Shown here: one piece after another, positions 34,814 through 45,524 of the stretch
Layout of the letters: the number at the start of each line of letters is the position of its first letter
Position numbering within the stretch: the stretch's first letter is position 1
Origin: Botryotinia globosa
Lineage: Eukaryota > Ascomycota > Leotiomycetes > Helotiales > Sclerotiniaceae
Direction of reading: 5' to 3'
DNA: 64,000 bases
NCBI GenBank assembly: GCA_014898425.1
Contig: RCSZ01000008.1
Span: forward strand, 1,499,501 to 1,563,500
Program-made: the position numbers and the translations under genes
Notes under the pieces: model-generated
Seen by the model: only the letters and a program-made list of their open reading frames with translations
Database searches by the model: none
Told to the model about the DNA's origin: nothing

Positions 34814-35319
34814 GATGAAAGAACTTGTTGTTATGCCACTGTTAACAACTTTTTTTTTGGTAATATGGCTATATGGTGGCGTGGTGTTGTGAATGAAAGG
34901 TGTTTTGAGGTTGAGAAACTGGATAGATAATATTCACCGATCATTCGAGACTACATTTCGCTACCAGATTAGATTCGTACCGGATCGATTTTCAGGGGTA
35001 CAAGGGGTTCAAGCCTCAAGGGTGACATTTAGAAGGACCGTGCATTGAGGCCCACTATTTACTATATGATCACGTGATGACCCAGTAGGTATCTATCTAT
35101 CATCATCTCTGTGCTAACATACTCGAGTAGCTTCTCAGCTGAGCTACATTTCGAGCTACCTATGTCTCTACATTTCGAGCTACCTATGTCTCGATCAATC
35201 TATAAGTTGATCCACGAGTTTGAAGATGCAACTGCAATATCATGGAGCAAGATACCTGCAAAGAATGAGTTCGTTATCTTTCTCCAGGTTTTTATTACCC
35301 TCATCCACCTCGTAATGTT
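34814..35319. other. Intergenic with a 24-bp duplication
   Basis: 506 bp with a perfect direct repeat of a 24-bp unit (35144-35167 and 35168-35191, starting CTACATTTCGAGC). A single further CTACATTTCG word occurs near 34950. No gene seen before the relic that begins near 35320. Confidence 0.5.
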
Positions 35320-36341
35320 CCCCCTCTCACATTCTTCTCTCTTCCAAGAGAGATCCGTGATAGGGTTTATCATTATACCTTGGTATCAACATCAAATACC
35401 ATTGTCTGGAAAGGCAAGTTGAAACACGAATTGTTGCCCATATATAAGGGGAGACGACGAATTTGGTCGGGCGAGCCTACCTCACGTTGAATATGGCGAG
35501 CCGTTAGCCACCAGGAGACATCCATTAGTCTTTCCACCATCAGCATCAAACTCTTGTTTTGTAGTAAGGTGGTGAGCCATGAAGCCGCCATAGTTTTCTA
35601 CAACAAGAACACATTTGCTTTCGAGGGAGATCACAACTGGGACCCTGTTGTTCATTGGCTAAAAACCATCGGCATTGACAATCGAATTTCTCTTGCAATT
35701 CTGGAGGTGTGTGGACGGCGACCCGATCAAGTGTGGCAAAATCACTGTGGAGAGCGTATTTACCATCCTTTGAAGTTTTCAAATGAGGAAATATACCTTA
35801 GGCATCCATACTTTGCCTCCCCATAGATTGTTTCAAATATGGCTGCGTCGACAATATCAAACCGATTTTAGAGGAAGTTTTTGTACTGTTAGGACAGCGG
35901 GTCTCTAACAAGAAAATTACTATTGTCATGCAAACTGGCAGATTTTACCCTGGTGGAGGGACCGATCCTGTTGATCCCGATGAGCTGTTCCCGGAAGATG
36001 GCTGGTACAGCATGGAGCTGCCAAACTCGATAGAAAAGTTTTTAGAACTTCATTCAACCCGCTCTATGCAGCGCTCAGTGGAGCTAATCTGGAAAGGTTT
36101 GACATATAAACGAGTCCTCGAGACGGAATTCATGGAGAATCTTGGGTTGAATATCTCCACCTCACCCGTCGAAAATGAAGAAGCATGTGCTATATTTGGT
36201 AAATATCACAACCAGCATGAGACTTTTGCTAGGTACACACTGAACAGAAAGAAACTCACGGGGCCACTTATAACTCAAGATCTTTCGCCCTTTTCTGACA
36301 TGTACGTATACTCACAGATCAATAGGGAGGATTATTTGTAG
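35320..36341 (+). pseudogene. Broken member of a fungal lineage-specific protein family
   Basis: A coding-like tract starts with SLPREIRDRVYHYTL, the opening typical of fungal F-box-like/2EXR proteins, continues to GEPTSR, then meets an in-frame TGA at 35488-35490. The same frame resumes with FCSKVVSHEAAIVFYNKNTF and HNWDPVVHWLKTIG and ends at TAG 35824-35826. The next part (DCFKYGCVDNIKPILEEVF, then WYSMELPNSIEKF to the end at 36341) is in another frame. I recall this order of blocks in uncharacterised Leotiomycete proteins. One nonsense and one frameshift position within 350 bp, with no plausible intron covering either, make it a likely pseudogene; assembly error is the alternative. Confidence 0.6.
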
Positions 36342-37340
36342 GCACAGGAATATCTTCGAATTATCAATACACAATACTTTCTTGGTATAACAGTATAAGT
36401 TCATCTATATCGTCTGATAAAGACTACACGAGTCTGTTATGACTACTCGATCAATTGCGAAGGCTGTACAATGTACATCCATGCCAAGTGGTGGATCTTC
36501 CAAAATTACACAATACCTGCAGGCTAGCTGTGCAAATCCATTCTCTGAAATTACTTGATCTCAAGAGTCTTCTATCATGATGGAAATGCCCAATATCGTT
36601 GTGCGTGCTGCAGCAGCAGTCGTCACACGAATGAGCATTACAAAGAAATTGAAAAAGTTGCAAATACCCACGATACGGCAGGATATGAAATCCAGGCGTT
36701 CTCGAGACGCGAAATATGCTGCCTCATTCTTAATAGTGTTTCCCCTGATTGGGAGTTCAATTCGGTATTTGGTTCAATTTGTTCTATCATACACAAAATC
36801 TGGATTGACGAATCGGTTCTTAGCAAGGTAGTCATTGAGTTTTTTACATTATATATTTCTCGACTGTTGTTCTTGACAATCGGGTCGAGGAAAGAAAGCG
36901 GAGGCTTGGGAATGGCGAGGCTTCATCCACCCTTCAAAAGCGAGAAAATTATATCTTGATCGGGGAGCTGAGGTTGCTTTATTATCTTGTTCTAACAAAA
37001 GATATTTCTGGAGGACTTGTAGTTCTGAACTTCAATTTTCATTTGAAGTACTTTTCATTTTCAAGGGAAAGAATTAGATTCCGTCTCTAACCTTTTATGT
37101 GCTCCTGATGAAACTAAGCAAACCACCACAACTTTGTCTCAACCTTTTGAAATCATAAGCCTCATGACAACACAAACCTAGGTATTTAGGTCAAACTCGC
37201 TTAATCTTAACTAATGGTCTTGTAAAATCATGACCTTCCAAAGTATAATCTTCTACTAGTTGCGGGAAGAATCCCAGAAGCTGTCATTTATACAGTATGT
37301 ACACTATATGAATATTTGACACACTGCGTAGAATTAGACA
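36342..37340. other. Intergenic, nothing recognised
   Basis: About 1 kb upstream of the tRNA-like cluster. Overlapping plus-strand frames at 36555-36959 do not resemble any family I know and lack start context. No repeats seen. Confidence 0.35.
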
Positions 37341-37484
37341 GGGGATGTGGTCCAGTAGATAAGACATCTGACTCAAAGTTAAATCTTAGGGAAGAGAGGC
37401 CGAAGGCGCAACCAGCGACTCGGGATGATCCTCTAAGATTTGCCGTCAGATCATTTAACGGTAGTGCGAATCTATCCATCCCTA
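37341..37484 (+). ncRNA. tRNA-like Pol III unit 1 with anticodon-loop insert
   Basis: The ends form a tRNA acceptor stem: GGGGATG at 37341 pairs with CATCCCT at 37477-37483 (one G-T pair). Box A matches the consensus (TGGTCCAGTAG). The T arm is GGTAG, loop TGCGAAT, CTATC, one base off the B-box consensus. A T11 terminator starts at 37485. Between the D arm and T arm an ATCTGAC/GTCAGAT stem encloses an about 70-nt insert, itself closed by AAATCTTAG/CTAAGATTT. If read as a tRNA the loop would show CTCAA after the stem, but no isotype can be assigned safely. Confidence 0.55.
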
Positions 37485-37746
37485 TTTTTTTTTTTCTCCT
37501 GATGCTAAATTTTGAGGAAAATTCAAAGATAGAAAGTGAGATAAAGGGTATAAATAAGGGGGCGAGGGGCATAAGGGTGGAGGAGGGGGTGAGAGTGGGA
37601 ATTGCGTGGCTACTGTTTTAATTTGCTCTTTAGGCAAGTCAATAGACCCGCGGAGTGCTTCGATATTTCCTTTTTCCCTTTATTCTGGTTATAAGCCATC
37701 AACTTAATTGGCATAAAATAAGCCTGTGAAGGATACCAAAGTTGAA

Positions 37747-37879
37747 GGGGATGTGGTCTAGTGGTTAAGAAATCTGTCACATAGTTTGGGTCGGATGAGC
37801 CAGCGCAGTCTCTCGGGATGTGCGGGTCCTGATCCTGCCGTGAGCGCAGGTGACGATAGTTCGATTCTATCCATCTCTA
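37747..37879 (+). ncRNA. tRNA-like Pol III unit 2 with anticodon-loop insert
   Basis: Acceptor strands GGGGATG (37747) and CATCTCT (37872-37878) pair with two G-T pairs. Box A is TGGTCTAGTGG. The T arm is perfect: GATAG, loop TTCGATT, CTATC, with an exact B-box GTTCGATTC. ATCTG/CAGGT can form the anticodon-stem position around an about 70-nt insert. The insert shares CCAGCG, CTCGGGATG, TGATCCT and GCCGT blocks, in that order, with unit 1. A T6 run follows about 10 bases downstream. Confidence 0.55.
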
Positions 37880-38042
37880 TTATTTGTTTTTTGCTGATAT
37901 CACGGGGTGGAAGATTTGTATTCCCAAATAGATCATAGCTGAGGGGGTTTTGCTTCCGAAATGTTCACGTCGAGGCTTCTAAACTTTTCAACTTCCAGTG
38001 GTATATAGACTGTTATTAACGATGAAGTTATATTGATATATT

Positions 38043-38209
38043 GGAGATGTGGTCCAGTGGTAAGACACATGTCATGCATGAAGTGGGCTTTTCGAGCCAA
38101 GTTGCGCGTCTTTCGGGCAACTCATGAGTATGTGCTTTTCGAGCAACTCTTATGAGTAGTGACTTCACCTCTAGAATATGAAGTGATAGTTCGATTCTAT
38201 CCATCTCCA
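38043..38209 (+). ncRNA. tRNA-like Pol III unit 3 with large structured insert
   Basis: Perfect 7-bp acceptor stem GGAGATG (38043) with CATCTCC (38202-38208), perfect T arm GATAG, loop TTCGATT, CTATC, box A TGGTCCAGTGG and a T6 terminator directly after. CATGT/ATATG can form the anticodon stem. The roughly 100-nt insert contains several hairpins: GGCT/AGCC, AGTTGC/GCAACT and TGCT/AGCA with repeated GCTTTTCGAGC words, enclosed by TGAAGT/ACTTCA. It shares GAGCCA, GTCT and TCGGG words with unit 2. This is the best-preserved clover-leaf frame of the three. Confidence 0.6.
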
Positions 38210-39326
38210 TTTTTTGCCATTTGTCTGCCGACGATATCTATTTAAATAGATTTCACTTAGTATGCATATGTGTATGTTTGGATGGAGTTTTAACAATCAG
38301 AAATGTCTACCTGTTGCTTTCATTTTATGAATCACGCGGAACGTTTGTTAAATCGTATGACAGGGTCGTTCCGTCATGTAGTATGATATAGCATGTTGAA
38401 ATCAAACATCAAACAAAGAATGGTAAAAAGTATGGTCTAGGCAAAATACATACCATGTGCGAAGTGTGATACGGAAACAAGACTGAAGGCCAACTCATCG
38501 CATATATTTTGCGTACAAGCATCGATAGTCTAGTCATTCCCGGCTTCATCAGCAGCACCCCCAAAACAAAATTGATGCAAAATCCTTCTGGTATGCGTAA
38601 CAAAACACAACCCGACCCGCTCATCCGAATGTTTGGTACTCTCGGGAGATGATTAGTCAGCCGGGCCCCTGAAGCGGTTCCGAGATGTTGCAATGTGCTA
38701 AGGTACAGATGTTCATCTCATCCAGGGTGCAATTTGTTACCAGTATATCGTGCGAAAGGCAGTGCAGAAAGAAGTTTGCCAGCAGGTAGAAGTAAATTCA
38801 TATTTGCATATGATATTCTCTGGCAATATGGGAGAGAAATCTTTGGTTGGACTGAATTTGGAGAATTTAAATGGTGCTCTTGGTAGATTCATAAATCGGA
38901 AGAGAAATCACATTTTTCTGTCACATCTTCGACTTTCTATATTCATTCATCTATAATCTCGTGTGGAGCAGATATCGGAATACCACTTCCGCCCTTTTGA
39001 TAATAGTAGCAAATCTCAACCACCCATCACCATGTTACAAGTGAAAACGGATCCAAACCCGAAAAGATATAATGCATCGACAGGGTATCTCCACGAGGTC
39101 GTTGTCAGCGCTAACGACCGCGAAGCCCCCTCATGTGCCGCCTAACCATTTCAAGCTTAGCCGACTTCAGAACTCACTTCAATGAAAGAAGTGCTATGTG
39201 AGAGCGGCGACTACTAATAGAGGCCACTCAAGTCTTAAATTCCAAAAACAAACACTACCACTACCATCTCTCTTATAGTTCCAATCTACCTTAAACAAAC
39301 ATCTCTTTAGCCGAAAAAGTCACAAA
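38210..39326. other. Intergenic, nothing recognised
   Basis: About 1.1 kb between the tRNA-like cluster and the HMG-CoA synthase relic. Frames on both strands (38409-38693 minus, 38695-38956 plus) show no domain. The last 100 bp are A/C-rich, as in a leader. Confidence 0.35.
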
Positions 39327-40932
39327 ATGGCGTACCCGAAGAATGTTGGCATTAAAGCCATGTAAGTCTATGTCTCAGCACAGGTAAATTTCCAATCACT
39401 CCCACGAAAGTCACTTCATGATGCTGATTTGAAAAGTGTCTGGATCAAACATTGTTTGAAAAACATCAAGCTGTTTCGGCTGGTAAATATACCATTGGAT
39501 TGGGCCTTCAGTACATGAACTTTTGTACCGATAGAGAGGGTAAGTTCGTACCATTGAAAAGCATCAGCCAATTCAAGCATCATGTAATACTCACGAATTG
39601 CCAGATGTTTGCTCCCTAGCTCTAACAGCTGTCTCTTCACTCCTTAGAAAATTCGACATCGACCCAAATTCTATTGGGCGTCTTGAAGTCGGAAATGAAT
39701 CACCCATCGACAAAGCCAAATCTGTCAAATCAGTTCTCACCACTTTGTTCGAGCCACATGGTAATAGAAGTCTCGAAGGAATCGACACGATACACGCCTG
39801 TTACGGTGGCACAAATGCCCTATTCAATGCGGTCAATTGGGTAGAGTCTCGCTCATGGGATGGTCGAGATGCCATTGTTGTTGCATCTGATATAGCCCTC
39901 TACAAAGAGGCCGCTCGCTTCTCGACCAAGTGGAGGAGCTGGCTGTGTTGCTATGCTTGTTGGTCCAAATGCACTGCTGTCCTTTGATCCGGGTTTGAAG
40001 GGTGTCTACATGACTCATGCTTATGATTTCTACAAGCCGGATAGTAAAGTCGAGTTTCCTATTGTGAACAGCCATGAATCTATTGGCTGTTACATTGGCG
40101 CTTTGGATGCATGTCACAAGAATCTACCTGAGCGGATTAAGGCGAGAAGCAAACTTAAAGGCGATGAGCCCAGCAGCAGGCCCAAGAAGGTTCTTGAACT
40201 TTTCGATTACATGGCATTCCATACTCCAAACTGCAAATTAGTGTCTAAACCATTCGGCCGTCTTAGTTACAATGACTGTCTCATATCGACCGATGATGCT
40301 GAATGGGAAGGTATTCCCGATGAACTTCGCAAGTTGAGCCGTTCGGAGTCTCTCAAGGATAAGGCGCTGGAAAAGACTCTCGTGTCAATCACGAAGAATG
40401 AGTTTAAGAAGCGTGTCGGGCCGTGCATTGCTGGCCCTTCTTTATGCGGCAATATGTACACAGGAAACTTGTACTTCTCTCTCATTAGCTTGATAAGCAA
40501 CATCGATCTCAAAGCGGCAGAAGGCAAAACCATCGGCTTGTTCAGTGTAAGTGGATAGATTTACCTTTTTTCTGGCCACCCAAGATTTTTTACTGACCCG
40601 AATCCACCATCTAGTTCGGAAGCGGCATTGCCAGCTCACTATTTGGCATGAAAATTACCGGTGATCTTACCGACCTGGCCCGGAGAATCAATTTGATGGA
40701 CAGTCTGAAGCAGAGACACATGGCGACCCCCGAGGACTATGAAGAGGTGAATCTTTAGCTTTCATTTCGTTTAAATAATACACTAACTTGACACAAGGCT
40801 TGTACTCTCCTGAAGAATGCATACGGAGCTAAGGATTTCAAGCCTCTTGGCGATGTGAACTCCCTGGCACCTGGAACATCCTACCTGGAAAGTGTGAATG
40901 TGTATAGAAGAACTTACGCCATAAAGCAGTGA
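39327..40932 (+). pseudogene. Second HMG-CoA synthase copy, broken
   Basis: HMG-CoA synthase joins acetyl-CoA to acetoacetyl-CoA in the mevalonate pathway. Exon-like blocks: 39327-39361 (MAYPKNVGIKA), 39437-39539, 39605-40546, 40615-40746 and 40798-40932, ending in YRRTYAIKQ. Catalytic positions look kept: Glu in RLEVGNES, Cys in HACYGGTNALF and His in YMAFHTP. Two lesions are visible. The short segment that fungal enzymes have between KAI and the CxDQ block is missing, so the first two blocks do not join in phase. A frame change occurs between 39919 and 39953, replacing the glycine-rich GGAGCVAM stretch. Divergence along its length suggests a paralog of the essential gene. Either a pseudogene or an assembly error. 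Confidence 0.75.
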
Positions 40933-42159
40933 TGATCCAAGCGAGAATTTATTAGACTGGGAGATGGTTCATGAGACGCTTGTAAGATATAGGGTTGGTG
41001 TATTCAATAACACCAGAAGACGAGAAAGATAGATCTAACTAGTCAATATCATAATTAACAAGATTTAGACGAATATTGCAGCGTGCCATGGTCTGAATTG
41101 CAACTATACATAGCAAAAGATCAATTGTATATCTTCTAGAAATTGTGAAGAATGTGCTTCTGGCCACTGTTTGAGCACTCGTCATAGTAAGCGAGTTTGT
41201 GTTGCCATTTGGACGAGACAAAAAGCACTTATGACGACAATAGTAGAGACCGCTCAAGTAGCTATCGGTCATTTCGCACTCGAAAACCTTATCGTATGCA
41301 AAAGATGGGCTATTGGCAGTGCTTTCACTCCCCTTGCGCAACAGAGCTCTAGCATCCGCTGTCTTCATCGTACACATCAGTACCTTCAGTAGCCGACGGT
41401 TACCACGAATGAACGAGCGAAGAACGCAGTGCGCCACCCTACCTCCTGTGGCAAGCAGGAAGACGGCAGCAAGTACTCAGCTTGGAAGCAAGACTGAGTG
41501 CTTAATGCAGCAGAAAAGCCAGTCTAACCTAGGCCTTCTTTGCAGAAATTATAGCGGAAGGGTGCTCTGACTGGCCGGAGGGGTAGGGTCACTATTGCGG
41601 ATTAGAGAATCGTCAAATGACGGAAGGTCTCATACGAACACTCGCGGCAGCACGACACCTGAGCGAAACTGATGCCTAAGGCAACTAAGCTAGGTCACTC
41701 ACTTCTCGGTGCCTCAGACATAAATGGCAATGGAGTGTAGATGAGATTGTGAACTTCCATCTAATTGTTATTATTTACCTTATCATCCTGAATGACTCGA
41801 AGCACAGCAGTATCTGTAATTGCTGCATCATGGAAAGTCAGCGGTGTCTTTATGTGACACCCCCCCGAAAGTCTCATTGGGGGTTCATTTACACCTTCGC
41901 CGACTAGCAAGAGGGCGGTTTTGAAGATAGATGAACATTCATTTGATATTTACGCCGCTGTCCTGGTTCGTTGATACACATTGCTATCAATTTCCGAAAT
42001 GTTCCTTTTCCTGGACAAGCCCTTGCTGCTCTTCTCGTCAACCAATATACGAAATTGACATTCAACTTTACAACGTGTATACTGCTCATTATTACCTGCG
42101 CGAGCAGCGCCACCTAGTTTTATGAAATCTTCCATCAGAAAAGTCATCTCAGCACCACG
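40933..42159. other. Gene-free 1.2 kb
   Basis: Between the HMG-CoA synthase relic and the orphan at 42160. Small overlapping frames at 41039-41570 and 41904-42147 on both strands are probably chance. No repeats or RNA genes seen. Confidence 0.35.
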
Positions 42160-43500
42160 TTAAAATGTGTTGATTGACTTGATGAGCCCAGCCATATCTG
42201 AGACAAGCAATCGATGCGTCGAATCTTGCAACTCGGAGGTGCTGCTTGAATCTGCCGGGTTGTAGAACAACAGCGCAGAGCACCAGGGCCTAATAGCGTC
42301 GAACTTTGCAACATCAGACTCACGGACACTTTCACCAAGAGAAAGTAATTTGGAAGTCAGTCCTCTATGTCCTAGAACATTTGGGTTTAGTTTTGCTGCT
42401 GCATCCAACCACTCCCTAAATTCTGACGCCAAAGCCTCCGAGGTAGCGTCTTGTCCGAGTCGTTGGCTTGTTTCTCGAATGTCGGTGAGGTATTCTTCAT
42501 CCAGTTGTCTAGCATTGAACTCGGCAAGGTGCTCCTCATCCGAGTTCACCTCCACATCAAGGTATGTTTCAACACGTCCTGGATCCTTGTAATCATCATC
42601 AAGGTGCGAGCCTTCTCCGACATCTGACAGTTCTTCAGAGCTAGACGAGAAGATACCGTGGCACACCGGCACAGGACTCGGTGTCACTGGAATAATGGCT
42701 TCGTCTATGCTGGGCGATGACTTTTTATCTATGTATGCGATCATTGGTGAACGGGGAACCTGCACTTCCGTCGCCCTCTGTGTATCCTTGGCGGTGTATA
42801 GTGGCGGTGGTTGATCCTGAGGTTCCTTATGTTCCTTATGTTTAAAATGCGTCCAGTTCACTAGCGTAATGCCTTTTTGAGAGTATAGCTTTCTCATGTC
42901 AGTTTCACAAACCTCTACACTTGTATCATGCAAGCACTCGCGAATTTCTTTCAAATGTTGCCGCGCATAATCGCTAGGCCTAATATATACCTTAAATTTC
43001 TTCGTGAGAGATAAAGACTTAATCGCACGGATCAATTTGCTGGAGGTTTTGTTGAAGGGACAGATACTTGTAGATTCTTTCTCCTTTTGAACCACAAATC
43101 CCGCGAATCGAATATCAAGATTTAGAACAATAATACGCTCTAAATTGCTTATACCGGCTTCGTGAAGAGCGGATGCATCAAGATGAGATAAATCATTAAG
43201 CTTCTGTATCAAAACATCCTCTGAGGCATATTTAAAGTCACCATGTGGTGGAACAGCTAACAGCATATACATGTAATGACGCTTGCCAGAAATCTTGATG
43301 GTGACCTTAATTGAGAACTGTATATGAACATCTCGTTTAGATTTAGAATTGCAGACCACTTTCATAATAATTTCGACATTTTTTTTGTTGCAAGGCATGC
43401 AAGAACCTAGTGTCCAACAGCCGTCGTCATCAACCCACTTTATATATACTCTCTCCGCAAGGAGATTCTCCAGCCCAAGTATTTCAATTGGTACCGCCAT
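42160..43500 (-). CDS. Orphan single-exon protein, 446 residues
   Basis: An intact minus-strand frame from a proper ATG at 43500. Residues 1-215 look folded: alternating beta/helix pattern (MAVPIEILGLENLLAERVYI, then KWVDDDGCWTLGSCMPCNKK, then a DVHIQFSIKVTIKISGKRHY strand region). Residues 215-330 are Pro/Ser-rich and acidic (SSSSEELSDVGEGSHLDDD). The C-terminal 100 residues are helical (LASEFREWLDAAAKLNPN, ending AGLIKSINTF). No signal peptide, membrane segment or known motif was recognised. The intron-free structure and accessory surroundings (pseudogenes, minisatellite) suggest a lineage-restricted gene. Confidence 0.65.
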   Translation of the reverse strand: MAVPIEILGLENLLAERVYIKWVDDDGCWTLGSCMPCNKKNVEIIMKVVCNSKSKRDVHIQFSIKVTIKISGKRHYMYMLLAVPPHGDFKYASEDVLIQKLNDLSHLDASALHEAGISNLERIIVLNLDIRFAGFVVQKEKESTSICPFNKTSSKLIRAIKSLSLTKKFKVYIRPSDYARQHLKEIRECLHDTSVEVCETDMRKLYSQKGITLVNWTHFKHKEHKEPQDQPPPLYTAKDTQRATEVQVPRSPMIAYIDKKSSPSIDEAIIPVTPSPVPVCHGIFSSSSEELSDVGEGSHLDDDYKDPGRVETYLDVEVNSDEEHLAEFNARQLDEEYLTDIRETSQRLGQDATSEALASEFREWLDAAAKLNPNVLGHRGLTSKLLSLGESVRESDVAKFDAIRPWCSALLFYNPADSSSTSELQDSTHRLLVSDMAGLIKSINTF

Positions 43501-45524
43501 ATTGTGTGCTATAATTGTGATTAGCTATGAAGATGACAAAGAACAATTGTATTGGGAAGAATGATCCCACACTATGTGTGTTTCCCACCCACCCAGGCTA
43601 ATAAGAGAGCAGCCTTGACTCTTTGGCACCGAAAGTATCAGGGCGTCTCCAAGCGGCAGATACTGAGGAACCGTAACCACCGACTCGATGCAAACCGTGT
43701 CAGGGTGTCCCCTAGCAGCAAATACCGAGGAACCGTAACCACCGACTTGGTACGTACCGTCAGGGTGTCCCCAAGCGGTAGATACTGAGGAACCGTAACC
43801 ACTGACTCGATGTAGACCGTATGAGGGGGGTCCCCAAGCAGCAAATACCGAGGAACAGTAACCACCGACCTTTGTTCGAAGTATATAAAGACGTTAGAGA
43901 AAATATTGCACGAGAATAAAATGTAGATATGATACTGCGATGATCGATGTAGATGTAGGTGATAGAAGTGAAGATATAAATGATAGAATACGAAGGAGAT
44001 GAAGACAAACAAGACACCAAACAGAAGATTTGACATTAACATTAGGTTGGATTCGCTTGTATGTATTGTAGGCTACGTTCACCTATGTTCACCAAGAGGG
44101 TAGCAATTAGAGGATGGATAGGTTACCGTAACCCATATATGAATGCCCCACCCTACCCGATAAGGCAAATCGGAATTTCGTTCTGGGTATAATAAGTTAT
44201 CGAAGTAAAATTATTATATTGAGTTTGAAAAATTGTTAAGGAAGATGGAGGTTTCAATAGAACATAGAGATTGCCCAAAACTTAGGTAAGTATATGTAGC
44301 TGTGAAAATCAACATCGAGCTAATTCCTCTAGCATATCATGCATACATACAGCGTGGGAAAATTTGCGGCATCACTTACAACTAATAACAGCGCGTAAAC
44401 CACTTACGCAAGTACAAACTAGATCGTAGAGACTAACTATGGTTGGGAGATACGAAACCGGACGTCAATTTTGTACATTATGCAATCCATTCCATCATCT
44501 GTCGTCAACTTTACACTTCGAAAGGTCATCCCTGAACCCATTCGGGATGATAAACCAGCAGATCATCAAAATAGTGAATGTCAAGGATACCAATAACACA
44601 CTGGCAGTGACAATCTCCAACAATCTCACGATTTCTGTCATTAACCAGAGAGCAAACATGTGCCAGACAACAGACCACCACTAAATACGCTCAAAACGTC
44701 GGCAAACGTTGCATGAAGAGTATAGTGGGCGCGAGTTTTGGGAAGGACTGAAGTTCTTCCCTCAAAGATGACACTATGTTGGAATGCTACGTACGAAGAT
44801 CTGTTCTTAAGGACGACGATATAGCAAACATGCTGCCAACCACCTAAGAAGCCAAGGGAATTCGCCCCCCACAAGCGCCTGGAAGTCTTCTTTTGACAGG
44901 AATTTGACAATGGGTTAATATCGCTCGGTATGCAGGTAGTTTCATTCTACCTTGGGTGCAGAGGTTCATCTTGATGGTCACTTCTCCAAGGGTAGGTTGG
45001 AGAAAGCCATGCCTAGACAGCTGGGTGATATTATTGATCAGAAGAGCGTAGAAATTTCTTCAGCAGGGCTGAGTTCGAGGCTCTCCGTAGGTCGATAGAG
45101 AGGGGCCTCTAGTTCACTTCGAATACTGGAAGATATCTGGCTTGTTGAATGTCAGATAAATGTAGCAAGTGTCTCGATAGATGCAACAAATTAGGCCTTG
45201 AAATGTGCTTCGGTTGCAAGAAAGGTGATGTCAGAATCATTTTTGGGAAAATAGCGAAGCCTAAACACAAAAATTCCAACACCAATTCCAACATCGTTCC
45301 TCTGGTCTGAACTGTGGTTGCAGTGACCGTAAAAGCAGACCTGAATTCTAGAACGAGTTCGCTTACATAATCTCCACCAATCGCTACCCCAATTGGACAA
45401 TCAGCGGTGCGGGCCATCTACGCGGGTCGCGTCCGCCTGCAGGCGCGTTTTGTCTCATTAGTATATCAATTGGCATGGAAGAACATCATAAGTTCCATTT
45501 TCATCCGCACAGCACTCCATCATC
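43501..45524. other. Gene-poor 2 kb with a minisatellite
   Basis: Holds the 61-bp tandem array at 43638-43870, followed by a GAT-rich stretch (43925-44000) with GATAGAAG-like units. Short frames such as 44439-44684 (plus) and 44910-44641 (minus) have no recognisable content. Confidence 0.4.
43638..43870. repeat. 61-bp tandem repeat, four copies
   Basis: Units start at about 43638, 43700, 43760 and 43821. Each has TCAGGGTGTCCCCAAGC near its start, AATACCGAGGAAC in the middle and GTAACCACCGACTCGATG near its end. Copies differ by a few substitutions, and alternate units read GGCAGATACTGAGG or AGCAAATACCGAGG, suggesting a higher-order two-unit duplication. It sits just upstream of the orphan gene at 42160-43500. 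Confidence 0.9.

Noticed and set aside
36555..36959. Overlapping plus-strand frames as a gene
   Set aside because: Two frames of similar length compete, neither has a recognisable segment or good start context.
37341..37484. Calling unit 1 a tRNA-Leu(CAA)
   Set aside because: The loop can be read that way, but there is no long variable arm, the B box has a mismatch, and sister units do not give the same anticodon.
41039..41570. Frames on both strands as small genes
   Set aside because: Mutually overlapping, no domain, composition typical of chance frames.
44439..44910. Short opposing frames as genes
   Set aside because: No recognisable content and no splice or start support.
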